Counted from the stretch's first letter, positions 21,818 to 30,411 are shown. The stretch: 64,000 nt of DNA from JALZKA01 sp963721645 (GCA_963721645.1 CAVRJK010000002.1:2294001-2358000); one strand, 5' to 3'. The notes: a model not told the origin generated them from the letters alone. Made by a program: numbers and translations.

Positions 21818-22597
21818 TCAGTTCTGTTTTACACGCTTCATTGCCAGGTAGCCCTCGACGAAGGCAGTGCTGCTGTAGCTGGACCAGCCGGTTCCCGGTG
21901 GAGGTGTCGAGGCCAGGGCGGAGCAGAAGAACTTGAGGTTGAACTTCTTCTTGGTGAAGGTTTTAAGCGGCACTTTTGACTTGCATTCGTCGTGGGCGAC
22001 CGGCATGACTTTTTCGCATACGAAGTTGTCTGGCGTCCAGTGCCCGCTCAGGTCGACCTGACGGAAGGTCCAGCCGACTTTAAGCTTGTCGCCGGTCTTC
22101 CCTTGGATCAAGCCATGCGCCGTTACTCCCATGGTTCTGCTTTCCGCGCACGTCGACTCCGTGTCCGTCCCAGCCTCGCAATCGGTCGTGAGATTGTGGA
22201 CTCCCGTGAAATCGAAGTCGAATGCCGCCTCTGCCTCGACGGTGCCACTCGAGCCTCGCCTGCCGATATCCAGATCCCCGGCGCTCGACGTGACCGGTGA
22301 TATGAGGTCCCCCTGATCCACCTCTACCAGCGCACCCCAGAACGACGAGACGCCAGATACGCATGGGTCAGGATCCTGATCTCCGAAAACATTGCCCTCC
22401 GCGACGTAGTCGAAAACGGTGACCTTGTACTCGTACCCGGCGCCTCCTGTTTTGGCTTGGGCGGGAGCGACAGCGATTGCCGCCAGGGCCAGCGCTCCCG
22501 CGATGACGCTGATGGCTCGGGCTCTACGACGCGGGATGACGATGATGTGGCCTCCTCGTAATGGAAGAGCCGAGCAGATGGCGAGCCGTGTTCGCAA
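21818..22597 (-). CDS. Secreted protein of unknown function
   Basis: A 259-residue frame from a TTG. The clear signal peptide (P-R-R-R-A-R-A-I-S-V-I-A-G-A-L-A-L-A-A-I-A-V-A, then P-A-Q-A) begins about 20 codons in. A GAGGAGG ribosome binding site lies 4-7 nt before two ATC codons there, so translation may start at an ATC at about 22540. No ATG, GTG or TTG is available after that site. The mature protein has six cysteines (P-C-V-S, D-C-E-A, S-T-C-A, F-V-C-E, D-E-C-K, F-F-C-S) and Lys-rich C-terminal strands. No family recognised. Confidence 0.7.
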   Translation of the reverse strand: MRTRLAICSALPLRGGHIIVIPRRRARAISVIAGALALAAIAVAPAQAKTGGAGYEYKVTVFDYVAEGNVFGDQDPDPCVSGVSSFWGALVEVDQGDLISPVTSSAGDLDIGRRGSSGTVEAEAAFDFDFTGVHNLTTDCEAGTDTESTCAESRTMGVTAHGLIQGKTGDKLKVGWTFRQVDLSGHWTPDNFVCEKVMPVAHDECKSKVPLKTFTKKKFNLKFFCSALASTPPPGTGWSSYSSTAFVEGYLAMKRVKQN

Positions 22598-22860
22598 TTG
22601 CGACAGGCCAGCCGATCGACGTCCTTGTGCTGATTGAGTCTAGGGCAACCCGGAAGGGAACGCAACGGTCGGCGAGCTCCGAGGTCGCCGCGTCTTCGCT
22701 CCGCTCTGCCAGTTCGCGCAGGATTCGCGGAAGAGGCGATCTCCAGATGCCCAACACGAAAGCGTTGCGCACGTTCGCCCCGTGGCTCTGGCCACCCATA
22801 CCAGTCGGCTGATCGCTTCGCCGTCGCGGAAAGACCTGAGCGGCGCTTCTTTCCGCGGCC
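22598..22860. other. Gene-free stretch
   Basis: Nothing coding is convincingly supported. A short minus-strand frame (22524-22799) starts with R-N-A-F-V-L-G-I-W-R-S-P-L, faintly like a nitroreductase-type start, but the rest has no family character. The segment probably carries the divergent promoters of the flanking genes. Confidence 0.4.
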
Positions 22861-22873
22861 TACCCTGTAGAAA

Positions 22874-23439
<566 letters not shown>

Positions 23440-23466
23440 GCACCGTGGGGTTCGGAAAGAAGCCGG

Positions 23467-23478
23467 GATACTAAGCGC
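23467..23478 (+). promoter_or_regulatory. SnoaL promoter (GATACT box)
   Basis: GATACT at 23467-23472, 6 nt before the GTG at 23479. No ribosome binding site. Confidence 0.5.
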
Positions 23479-23880
23479 GTGTCACAGGGGAATGTGGAAG
23501 ACCTTCGTCGGATCTACGAGCGCTGGGGCGAGGGGGACTTCACAGCCGGATTCGAGCTTTACGACCCTTACGTCGTCCTGGTGCTGCGATCGGAGTTTCC
23601 CGAGTCGGGTCCCCACTACGGCCGGGACGGCCTTCGCAGCTACATGCGCGAGGACTTCCTTCGGGACTTCGCTGGCGCGACGATCACCGGCCAGGAGTTT
23701 CTCGACGCGGGCGACACCGTCGTCGTCTCGGTCGATCAGCGGGCAACCGGTCCTAGAAGTGGGGCACCGGTTCGCATGCGCTACTACCACGTGTGGACCT
23801 TCAGGGGCGGGTCCGTCATCCGCATCGAGAGCATCATGGAGCGTCGCGATGCCCTCGAAGCCGCCGGGCTGTCGGAGTAG
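23479..23880 (+). CDS. SnoaL/NTF2-like protein
   Basis: A 133-residue protein with a GTG start giving M-S-Q-G-N-V-E-D-L-R-R-I-Y-E-R-W-G-E-G-D-F. H-Y-G-R-D-G-L-R-S-Y-M is the central helix, and W-T-F-R-G-G-S-V-I-R-I-E-S is the late strand. D-A-L-E-A-A-G-L-S-E closes the protein. Leaderless-type GATACT box 6 nt upstream. It lies 40 nt after the broken DHFR-like gene. Confidence 0.82.
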   Translation: MSQGNVEDLRRIYERWGEGDFTAGFELYDPYVVLVLRSEFPESGPHYGRDGLRSYMREDFLRDFAGATITGQEFLDAGDTVVVSVDQRATGPRSGAPVRMRYYHVWTFRGGSVIRIESIMERRDALEAAGLSE

Positions 23881-24140
23881 CGCGTAGACGACAAGCGATA
23901 TCCGCCTCGCATAGGAGGACCACCTTCCTTTGGGGAGGTACGAAGTGGCGCCGCAGGAGAATTTTGGGTTGCTCGTCACCCCCCGGGCGCTGGCGCGAGC
24001 CAGGGGAAAGAAGAGAGTTGACCCTGGCCCCATGCCGTGAGAGGACGGATTCACGTCGCGTTGCTCGGTTGGGATCGGTTTCGAGTCGTGCGCCCACAGG
24101 TCGTGCGCCCGTGAGACCCCGTAGCTCCATAAAGTCACCC
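23881..24140. other. Gene-free stretch with a decayed tRNA acceptor end
   Basis: No gene. At 24117-24130 the sequence CCCCGTAGCTCCAT repeats the acceptor end of the tRNA-Ala-linked repeat (compare copy B at 3780-3790), with no T-arm in front. An inverted GGAGG/CCTTCC segment lies near 23910-23940. Confidence 0.4.
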
Positions 24141-24152
24141 TAGGATGCCCTG

Positions 24153-24806
24153 GTGTCGGTATCGCTGATCGTCTTGTACGCCACGGTTGTGGCAACCGAC
24201 TGGGTTGCGGTTGCCAAGCAGGTCAAGCCGCTCGAGTACGTGGCGAAGCCCCTCGCGATGGTGGTGCTCATCATCGCCGCCCTGGGGATGGACCCGGCAG
24301 ACGAAGCGGCACGGAGCGCCCTGGTGGTTGCACTCGCCTTCTCGATGGGAGGCGATGTCGCGCTGATGATCCCCGGGCCCGATGGGGAACGGCGTCCTGC
24401 TGGCTGGTTCACCGCCGGGATCGCGTTGTTCCTTCTCGGTCACCTCGCCTACGTGGCCGGGTTCTGGCTCGAAGGGACGGAACTCGCGTGGCTCGCCTTG
24501 GGCGGGATCGCGGCATGCGCGGTGATCGGATTCGTCGGCGTTCCAATAGTCCGCGCGGTGCAAGGCTCGGCCGAGCCTGGACTCGCCGCCCCAGTTGCCG
24601 TCTACATCGGCGTGATCGCACTCATGGTGTGCGCGGCGATCGGAACTGGCGACCCGTGGGCGATCGCCGGAGCGGGGCTGTTCGCGTTCTCCGATGCCAC
24701 GATCGCGCGGGAGCGGTTCATCCGCAAAGCGACTTTCGGGCGGCTCGCGATCGTCGTTACCTACCACGCGGCTCAGTTCGGGCTGCTGATGTCGTTCGCA
24801 GCGTGA
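24153..24806 (+). CDS. YhhN/TMEM86-family membrane protein (lysoplasmalogenase-like)
   Basis: A 217-residue protein with seven to eight hydrophobic segments. K-P-L-A-M-V-V-L-I-I, F-S-M-G-G-D-V-A-L-M and F-L-L-G-H-L-A-Y-V are the conserved YhhN core, with Asp residues in G-D-V-A and F-S-D-A-T-I-A proposed as active-site residues in this family. It would hydrolyse the vinyl-ether bond of lysoplasmalogens in the membrane. TAGGAT at 24141-24146 ends 6 nt before the GTG, a leaderless-type start. Confidence 0.88.
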   Translation: MSVSLIVLYATVVATDWVAVAKQVKPLEYVAKPLAMVVLIIAALGMDPADEAARSALVVALAFSMGGDVALMIPGPDGERRPAGWFTAGIALFLLGHLAYVAGFWLEGTELAWLALGGIAACAVIGFVGVPIVRAVQGSAEPGLAAPVAVYIGVIALMVCAAIGTGDPWAIAGAGLFAFSDATIARERFIRKATFGRLAIVVTYHAAQFGLLMSFAA

Positions 24807-24825
24807 CCACGCCGGTTCGCGCCTG

Positions 24826-24878
24826 AGTGAGCCTCGCTTCGCGGTCACGTAATCGGCGGTCGAGCCCACCTAGCTCCA
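24826..24878 (+). repeat. Dispersed tRNA-Ala-linked repeat, copy J (tRNA part only)
   Basis: CTGAGTGAGCCTCGCTTCGC, then GGCGG-TCGAGC-CCACC and TAGCTCCA ending at 24878. This is a decayed tRNA-Ala-like 3' portion with one base lost from the T-loop. It ends 8 nt before the GATACT box of the next SnoaL gene, so the tRNA-like end directly abuts that promoter. Confidence 0.6.
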
Positions 24879-24886
24879 TTCTCGGA

Positions 24887-24900
24887 GATACTGCGCGGTG
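24887..24900 (+). promoter_or_regulatory. SnoaL promoter (GATACT box) abutting repeat copy J
   Basis: GATACT at 24887-24892, 8 nt before the ATG at 24901. Any -35 element would have to lie inside the tRNA-like repeat. Confidence 0.5.
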
Positions 24901-25293
24901 ATGTCTCAGGAGAACGTTGAGCTGGTCCGGCGCGGGATCGAGAACGTCGATGTCTTCTGGGCCATGCTCGATGAGTACGTGATCTGGGACCTACGAGCCT
25001 GGCCTAAGGCTCCAGATATTGACGCGGTGTACGTCGGGCGGGACGCAGTCATCAAGGCTTCCCGCCGGTACTGGGGGACTTGGGGCGACTACCGCGTCGA
25101 GGCTCGGGAACTTCTCGTTTCGGGGCCGAGCGTTGTCGTCATTCTCCACGAGTCCGGTCGGGGCAAGGGCAGCGGCGCCCCCTTCAACAGAACGCACCCG
25201 CAACTCTGGACCTTTCGCAGCGGTCGGGTTATCCGTTGGGACTCCTTCCAAAGCAGAGCTGAAGCCCTCGAGGCAGCGGGATTGACAGCGTAG
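24901..25293 (+). CDS. SnoaL/NTF2-like protein
   Basis: A 130-residue protein: M-S-Q-E-N-V-E-L-V-R-R-G-I-E-N-V at the start, V-Y-V-G-R-D-A-V-I-K-A-S in the middle, E-S-G-R-G-K-G-S-G-A-P at the Gly-rich turn, and A-E-A-L-E-A-A-G-L-T-A at the end. Two further Met/Val codons directly upstream (GTG-ATG) make the start ambiguous by one codon. W-D-S-F-Q-S-R-A resembles the remnant at 8055. Confidence 0.82.
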   Translation: MSQENVELVRRGIENVDVFWAMLDEYVIWDLRAWPKAPDIDAVYVGRDAVIKASRRYWGTWGDYRVEARELLVSGPSVVVILHESGRGKGSGAPFNRTHPQLWTFRSGRVIRWDSFQSRAEALEAAGLTA

Positions 25294-25429
25294 GTGGCTT
25301 GGCTGAGACCTGAACTTCGAGGCGATGTTCCGAGTGGCTTCACGAACTTTCATTCCTTTCGAAGCACCAGGCCGTCGCCCTCGACAGCCTCGCCAAGCCT
25401 GTCCCGGGCACGCTTTTAGAGCAGGCCTT

Positions 25430-25681
25430 CGAGCGAGTCTGCCGCAGCCTTGGGACCGCCGGCGATCTTGAAGCCCTCGGCGACCCGGGCCGCCCGTCGC
25501 TCCCCGTGACGATGAACCTCGGTGGGCTCTGGACGCTCGAGAACAAGAAGATCGTCCGGTTCCAGCACTTCCCAAGCGGTGACGCTGCGCTCGACGCAGT
25601 CGGCTTGAGTCCACTGCGTCGTCGACTCGTCCTGAGGCGGCGACACCGAGGAGCAGACGCTCCGCCAGGGTTGAAGTCCTG
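25430..25681 (+). pseudogene. C-terminal remnant of another SnoaL gene
   Basis: The frame reads G-D-L-E-A-L-G-D-P-G-R-P, N-L-G-G-L-W-T-L-E-N-K-K-I-V-R-F and F-P-S-G-D-A-A-L-D-A-V-G-L-S, matching the last third of SnoaL proteins here. It then runs on for 24 Arg-rich residues before a stop, and the N-terminal two thirds are unrecognisable. It is therefore a decayed gene. Nothing else is supported between 25294 and 25732. Confidence 0.6.
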
Positions 25682-25732
25682 ATCCAAGGAAGTTGACGTC
25701 ACCCAGGCGTGTGGTTTTGAGACACTCGGCGC

Positions 25733-26413
25733 GTGCTTGTCCTTCTCATTCACGGTGCCTACACCTGCCCTTGGCACTGGCACCGCCTGGTTCCGCATCT
25801 CGAAGATGCGGGGTGCACGGTCGTCGTCCCCGAGCTCCCGTGCGACGACCCCGAGGCGGGGATCGAGCGATACGTCGAGACCGCCGAAGCTGAGCTCAAG
25901 GGAATCGAGGGTGCGCCCGTTGTCGTCGGCTCATCCTTCGGCGCGGTCACCGCGTGCGTGTTCGCCTCCCGCCATCCCGTTCGCGCGCTCATCACGGTGT
26001 GCGGAATAGTCCCGCAGCCGAACCGTGCGGCCAGTGAGGAGCTTGCGGACATCACCCAGCCTGCCTTCGCCGGGGCTATCGATGGAAACCCGGATGGCTC
26101 GACCACGTTCCGCCCGGAGGCCGCAGTCGAGCTTGTCTTTCACGAGAGTGAGCCCGACCTCGCACGTGAGGCGGCATCACGACTGCGCCGACAAGCCGCG
26201 TTGCCTCTCACCGAGCCCTGTCCGTTCGAAGCCCTACCCGACGTCCCCCGAACCGGAATCGTCTCGGGAGATGATCGGCTCCTCCGTCCCGAATGGCTCG
26301 ATCGGGCAGTGCGCGAACGCCTCGATGTGACGCCGCGCATTCTTGACGGTGATCACACACCGATGCTCTCCCAACCGGCGCGGCTCGCGGAGCTGATTCT
26401 GGACTCGGCCTGA
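25733..26413 (+). CDS. Alpha/beta hydrolase of the EstA/RutD-like small type
   Basis: A 226-residue enzyme beginning L-V-L-L-I-H-G-A-Y-T-C-P-W-H-W directly at the oxyanion HG motif. V-V-V-G-S-S-F-G-A-V is the nucleophile elbow (Ser near residue 70). I-V-S-G-D-D-R-L-L supplies the Asp, and L-D-G-D-H-T-P-M-L-S-Q-P the His, the typical G-H/D-H-x-P-M end of hydroxynitrile-lyase/esterase-like proteins. GACACT lies 6 nt before the GTG at 25733, a leaderless-type start. Substrate unknown. Confidence 0.88.
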   Translation: MLVLLIHGAYTCPWHWHRLVPHLEDAGCTVVVPELPCDDPEAGIERYVETAEAELKGIEGAPVVVGSSFGAVTACVFASRHPVRALITVCGIVPQPNRAASEELADITQPAFAGAIDGNPDGSTTFRPEAAVELVFHESEPDLAREAASRLRRQAALPLTEPCPFEALPDVPRTGIVSGDDRLLRPEWLDRAVRERLDVTPRILDGDHTPMLSQPARLAELILDSA

Positions 26414-26490
26414 GGTCGTCGGCTGGATGTGAGCCACCGCGTCCTCCGACTCAGCCGTGACCGAGATTTGCATTGCTGGAAACTGCGGCT

Positions 26491-27042
26491 ATGGCGACGG
26501 ATCCCCGAGGGGTCGAGACATCGAGCGCTGATCGCCCCTTGAGGGATCAGCTCGTCCTCCGCTTTCCGTTGTTGATCGACCTGGCCGCCAAGGCCGTGCG
26601 CAAGCTCCCGCCGGGAACTCGCCTGAGAAGACGCTTGATCAAGCGGACATTCGAGATCGTCTGGGAGGCAATCAACCGCGGCGACTTCGCGCCGGCGCTT
26701 CTCGCGTACGAATCTGACGCCGAGGTCCAGATCGTCGGGGCGTCAGGCGTCGGGCTCGCCGGGAGCTACTCCGGGCGGAGCGGCTGGACCGATTTCATCG
26801 ACGACATTTTCGAGAACTTCGGGGCGTCGCACTTCACGGTCCGACGGGTCAAAGACGGAGGGGACCGAGTAGTTGCCGAGCTGGTCCTCACCGCCACCGG
26901 GAAGGTCAGCGGAGCTCAGGTCGTAGAGACCACGACCTCCGTCTACTACCTCTCTCCGCGCGGAAAGGTGGTCCGCCAGACGGTCTATTGGCAGCAAGAT
27001 TCATGGAACACGGCCCTTGATGCGGCCGGGCTCTTGCCATGA
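26491..27042 (+). CDS. NTF2-like protein with an N-terminal extension
   Basis: A 183-residue protein. Residues 1-50 are extra (L-R-D-Q-L-V-L-R-F-P-L-L-I-D-L-A-A-K-A-V-R). From F-E-I-V-W-E-A-I-N-R-G-D-F-A-P-A-L the SnoaL/NTF2-like fold starts, and it ends W-N-T-A-L-D-A-A-G-L-L-P, the family C-terminus. GAAACT at 26479-26484, 6 nt before the ATG at 26491, is a variant of the GATACT box in the matching context (ACTGCGGCTATG). An upstream TTG at 26473 is an alternative start. Confidence 0.75.
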   Translation: MATDPRGVETSSADRPLRDQLVLRFPLLIDLAAKAVRKLPPGTRLRRRLIKRTFEIVWEAINRGDFAPALLAYESDAEVQIVGASGVGLAGSYSGRSGWTDFIDDIFENFGASHFTVRRVKDGGDRVVAELVLTATGKVSGAQVVETTTSVYYLSPRGKVVRQTVYWQQDSWNTALDAAGLLP

Positions 27043-27061
27043 CGCCAACCTCATGGCTTCG

Positions 27062-27679
27062 TCAGGGCGCAGTGGCTATCCCGAGAGCGCTGGCGCCCAT
27101 GGCCTTTGGTGCGCCCTCCTCGTAGAAGTGGTCCACCTCCAAGAGGTTGAAGCCCGCCTGGGTCAGCAACTCGGGTGCCTCACGTGTGAGATGGCAACCG
27201 CCGAAGAGTCGCTTTTGCACAGGTTCCAGGCGGTGCTGCCACTTGCGCACCGACGCATCCGGTGCCAGCCCGTGTTCAACGAAGTGGATGGTGCCTCCCG
27301 GCTTGAGGACGCGGCGTACCTCGCGAAGAGCGGTGGCGATGTCCGGAATCGTGCACATCGTCCAGGTCGAAAGAGCGGAGTCAAAGCTGTCGTCGGGAAA
27401 CGGAAGCGATTGCCCGTCGAGTCCTGATCGCTCAACCGGGACAGCGCCTTCTCGCACGCGCTTTTCAGCAAGTTTCCAGCCCAGATCAGCCGGCTCGATG
27501 GCCGCAACGCGCTCCACCTGGTCCGGGTAGAACGGCACGTTCAGGCCGGAGCCAAAACCGATCTCGACAACATGGCCTTCCAGTCCAGCGCAGACGCGCT
27601 CGCGCAGTGGGACTGAATTCTTCATTCCGCACGCCACGTTGATGATTCGCGGGAGCACTCGCTCGCTGTAGATACTCAT
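27062..27679 (-). CDS. Class I SAM-dependent methyltransferase
   Basis: A 205-residue enzyme with AAGGGGA before the ATG. V-V-E-I-G-F-G-S-G-L-N-V-P-F-Y is SAM motif I, R-V-A-A-I-E-P-A the acidic-loop strand, L-P-F-P-D-D-S-F-D-S-A-L motif II, and V-L-K-P-G-G-T-I-H-F-V-E-H-G motif III. This order and spacing match the UbiE/COQ5-like and phospholipid N-methyltransferase-like group. The T-W-T-M-C-T-I-P-D block is typical of that group. Acceptor unknown. Divergent from the SDR-like gene at 27769. Confidence 0.88.
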   Translation of the reverse strand: MSIYSERVLPRIINVACGMKNSVPLRERVCAGLEGHVVEIGFGSGLNVPFYPDQVERVAAIEPADLGWKLAEKRVREGAVPVERSGLDGQSLPFPDDSFDSALSTWTMCTIPDIATALREVRRVLKPGGTIHFVEHGLAPDASVRKWQHRLEPVQKRLFGGCHLTREAPELLTQAGFNLLEVDHFYEEGAPKAMGASALGIATAP

Positions 27680-27768
27680 GTCGTCCCCTTTTCCGGTTAG
27701 GTTCGACTCGTCTTGCGCTGACCGTACCGCCTGATTGCTCCCAAGGGCGAACCGGATACCGTTGCGTC

Positions 27769-28665
27769 ATCGCTCCTGAACGCGCCACTCTTCTGCTGAC
27801 GGGCGCAACCGGATTTGTCGGCGGGGAGTTGCTCAAGGAACTGCGCTCGAAGGAGCAGGTTCGATGCCTGGTTCGCGACGCATCGAAGCTCCAGGAAGCA
27901 GACGGGCTGGAGGCAGTCGAGGCTGATCTGGGCGAGCTTGGCACCCTGGAGCCTGCCCTGGAGGGCGTTCGCGAGGTCTATTACCTCGTTCACTCGATGG
28001 AGCCCGGCGCGGAAGGCGGGTTTGCCGACCGCGACCGTCAGGCGGCAGAGAACTTTTGCGAGACCGCGAGGAACTGTGGAGTCACGCGAACGATCTACCT
28101 GGGCGGCGTGACGGGGTCCGGTGAACAGAGCGAGCACCTGAGTTCTCGGAGCGAAGTCGAAGAGATCCTGCGCGATTGCAGCGACGAGTTCGTCGCCCTG
28201 AGAACGTCGATGATCGTCGGGGCCGGAAGTGCTTCCTTTGGAACTCTCGTACAGCTGGTCGACCGGCTCCCGGCCCTGGCGTTCCCCACCTGGGGTGAGC
28301 ACCGAGTCCAGCCCGTTGCGATCGCTGACGTCGTTGCGGCGCTCGTGGCTGCGCGTGGAGTGGAGCCGGGCACCTACGAGATCGCGGGTCCGGACGTGAT
28401 GACGTTCAAAGAGATGACCGAGGTCGTCGCCGAACTCGTCGGTCAACCACACCGTTCAATTTCGCTGCCCTTCAGCAGCGCAAAGCTCGAAGCCGCTGCA
28501 GCGTCCACCATCGTTGATGCTGATCGCGAGCTGCTCGAGCCTCTTCTCGAGGGGCTTCATGAGGAACTCCTCGTCGAGGGCGACGGGCTCCGTGAGGTCT
28601 TTGGAGTCGAACCAACGACCTTTCGCGCTGCCGCGCGCTCGGCGATAGAAGAAATGGATCTCTGA
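27769..28665 (+). CDS. NAD(P)-binding SDR (NmrA/UDP-sugar-epimerase-like), probable ATC start
   Basis: A 298-residue protein if started at the ATC at 27769. A-T-L-L-L-T-G-A-T-G-F-V-G-G is the Rossmann dinucleotide motif and must be inside the gene, yet no ATG, GTG or TTG precedes it in frame near by; the first usable one (TTG 27829) would cut the motif off. GATACC lies 8 nt before the ATC, matching the leaderless promoters here. Later features are V-Y-Y-L-V-H-S-M and T-I-Y-L-G-G-V-T, then the C-terminal substrate part (Y-E-I-A-G-P-D-V-M-T-F). The family binds NADH/NADPH and acts as reductase, epimerase or redox sensor. Confidence 0.78.
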   Translation: MAPERATLLLTGATGFVGGELLKELRSKEQVRCLVRDASKLQEADGLEAVEADLGELGTLEPALEGVREVYYLVHSMEPGAEGGFADRDRQAAENFCETARNCGVTRTIYLGGVTGSGEQSEHLSSRSEVEEILRDCSDEFVALRTSMIVGAGSASFGTLVQLVDRLPALAFPTWGEHRVQPVAIADVVAALVAARGVEPGTYEIAGPDVMTFKEMTEVVAELVGQPHRSISLPFSSAKLEAAAASTIVDADRELLEPLLEGLHEELLVEGDGLREVFGVEPTTFRAAARSAIEEMDL

Positions 28666-28677
28666 GAGCTCTCCCGC

Positions 28678-29124
28678 CTATTCGCTCGTGGTCGCTTCGC
28701 GCCCCGCCGTCTCTACCTCCGACGTTTCTACGATCCGCGCCGCCTTAAGGGCGTCGTCGAGGTGTTCGAATAGCGCCAGTGCAGCCACGCGACCGTCTCG
28801 AAAGCGCCAGAGATGCGGCCCCCGGGCATCGACCTCGGCTCCGCTCCCAATGCCGCGTCCCCGTGCCCGAATGACGACAACGATTGCGTCGCCAGACCCA
28901 TGGACCTCCTCGAGATCGATCGTGATCGAGTCAAACGCGTCCCAATACGACCTGAAGAAGCGTTCGAGACCTCGCTCTCCGATGTAGTTGCCGCGGTCGA
29001 ACCCCATCGAGTTGGACAGGTCCACCTCGAAGTCTGGATGCATGACGTCCGTGATGGAACTCAGGTCTCGGCTGTTGAAGGCCTCGTAGCTCCGCCGGAC
29101 AACCTCGATGTTCTGCTCTGTCAC
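28678..29124 (-). CDS. SnoaL/NTF2-like protein
   Basis: A 148-residue protein. The GTG at 29124 gives M-T-E-Q-N-I-E-V-V-R-R-S-Y-E-A-F-N-S-R-D-L, and GATACT (minus strand, 29136-29131) ends 6 nt before it. The frame is open 21 codons further upstream, but the box and the conserved start support this one. R-A-R-G-R-G-I-G-S-G-A-E is the Gly-rich turn. The tail after D-D-A-L-K-A-A-R is unusually long and Glu/Thr-rich. Its last codon is 13 nt from the convergent SDR gene end. Confidence 0.82.
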   Translation of the reverse strand: MTEQNIEVVRRSYEAFNSRDLSSITDVMHPDFEVDLSNSMGFDRGNYIGERGLERFFRSYWDAFDSITIDLEEVHGSGDAIVVVIRARGRGIGSGAEVDARGPHLWRFRDGRVAALALFEHLDDALKAARIVETSEVETAGREATTSE

Positions 29125-29299
29125 AACGCCAGTATCGCGATCTCCGCAAAGTGGCACAAACCCGGCTATCGAGCCGGGGTCCCTCAACCACGGGGTACGC
29201 TCGCCGCCATGACCAACGCGCCCGAACCATCGCTTAGCGGCCGCTGCGACCGTGGAGCGATCGGCTCCGCCGCATCAGCGAACGCCGGGGGCCGCGCTG

Positions 29300-29974
29300 A
29301 TGCCTGATCTCGAACGCGATGGCGAAGTCTTCGTCCTCAATATCGGGGGCGACGAGAACCGCTTCCATCCCGACTGGATGAACGAGGTGAGCGGACTTCT
29401 CGACGAGGTTGCCGCCGCTGAGAGCCCGCGAGCTCTGGTGACGACGGCGACCGGAAAGTTCTTCTCCAACGGACTCGACCTCGACTGGCTCGGCGAACAC
29501 TCAGATCAGGTCACGGATTACGTCCACCAGGTTCACGGGCTCTTTGCACGTGTCCTCGCCTTTCCCGCCCCGACCGTGGCGGCGCTGCAGGGCCACACTT
29601 TTGCCGCCGGCGCCATGCTCGCGCTCGCTCACGACTGGCGCTACATGCGGGCCGACCGTGGTTTCTTCTGCCTGCCCGAGGCGGATATCAACATCCCGTT
29701 CACCGAGGGCATGACTGCCCTCATCCAGTCGAAGTTGGCGCCGGCCGCGGCGACCGACGCAATGACCACTGCACGGCGCTACGGAGGCGAGGACGCGTTG
29801 GGCGCAGGCATCGTCGATGCCGTCGCCGATGAGGAATCTCTGCTCGCGGCTGCCGTCGAGAGAGTCCGTCCGCTCGCTGTCAAGAACGGCCCAACCCTTG
29901 GGACGATCAAAGAGCGGATGTACGCGCGTGAGCTCGAAGTCTTGCTCGACACGAGCGGGAATCCGTTCGAGTAG
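29300..29974 (+). CDS. Enoyl-CoA hydratase/isomerase family protein (ECI-like)
   Basis: A 224-residue crotonase-fold enzyme. T-G-K-F-F-S-N-G-L-D-L and Q-G-H-T-F-A-A-G-A-M-L-A-L-A-H-D are the two oxyanion-hole blocks. F-F-C-L-P-E-A-D-I-N-I-P-F-T-E-G places a Glu where delta3-delta2-enoyl-CoA isomerases have their base, and the short length also fits those isomerases. It would move double bonds during degradation of unsaturated fatty acids. The ATG at 29300 was chosen over an upstream in-frame codon that adds Arg-rich residues. An acyl-CoA dehydrogenase gene lies 0.5 kb downstream. Confidence 0.88.
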   Translation: MPDLERDGEVFVLNIGGDENRFHPDWMNEVSGLLDEVAAAESPRALVTTATGKFFSNGLDLDWLGEHSDQVTDYVHQVHGLFARVLAFPAPTVAALQGHTFAAGAMLALAHDWRYMRADRGFFCLPEADINIPFTEGMTALIQSKLAPAAATDAMTTARRYGGEDALGAGIVDAVADEESLLAAAVERVRPLAVKNGPTLGTIKERMYARELEVLLDTSGNPFE

Positions 29975-30033
29975 TTCTCGACGGCAGCTCAGTGGGGGCG
30001 CCGGCTGATGCGTTGGCGCGACGCGACGGCTCG

Positions 30034-30411
30034 CTACTCCACGATCTTCCAGTAGGCGTCTTTACGCGAGATCTTGCCTTCGCGGAACTCGAATAGGTCG
30101 CACCCCTGGACCTCAATTCGGTTACCCCCTGCATCCGTGCCCGTGATCGTCCACTCGGACACGCCGCGGTCGCCTGCGACCCAATGCCTGTCCTCGCCGT
30201 AGTGGATATCCGGAATGCCTGAGAGACGAGCCTCGAAGCCCTTTCTGACTTCTTCCTTGCCGAGCAGTCGCGTGCCCCAGGGATCAGGCCCGCGGGGCGT
30301 GTCAAAGACGCACCCTTCCTGCATGAATCCCATGATCGCGTCGATGTCGTGCCGGTTGAAGGCATCGAGGAAGTCCTTCAGCACCTCGGCGCCCGGAGAG
30401 TCTTCGGTCAT
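30034..30411 (-). CDS. NTF2-like/SnoaL protein (ketosteroid-isomerase-like)
   Basis: A 125-residue protein with TAAGGAG upstream of the ATG. L-K-D-F-L-D-A-F-N-R-H-D-I-D-A-I-M-G-F-M, then R-G-P-D-P-W-G-T-R-L-L-G-K-E-E-V, and S-E-W-T-I-T-G-T-D-A-G-G-N-R-I-E-V-Q-G-C-D-L-F are typical of the DUF4440/limonene-epoxide-hydrolase-like NTF2 group. The closing helix reads K-D-A-Y-W-K-I-V-E. Unlike the M-S-Q-E-N-V-E group it uses a Shine-Dalgarno start and lacks the E-A-A-G-L-S-E end, so it is a more distant relative. Confidence 0.82.
   Translation of the reverse strand: MTEDSPGAEVLKDFLDAFNRHDIDAIMGFMQEGCVFDTPRGPDPWGTRLLGKEEVRKGFEARLSGIPDIHYGEDRHWVAGDRGVSEWTITGTDAGGNRIEVQGCDLFEFREGKISRKDAYWKIVE

Noticed and set aside
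22524..22799. Small minus-strand gene starting R-N-A-F-V-L-G-I-W-R-S-P-L
   Set aside because: Beyond these residues nothing matches a family, and no start signal was found.
29209..29307. Short plus-strand frame before the enoyl-CoA isomerase gene
   Set aside because: It is 32 residues with no family character and overlaps the chosen start in another frame.
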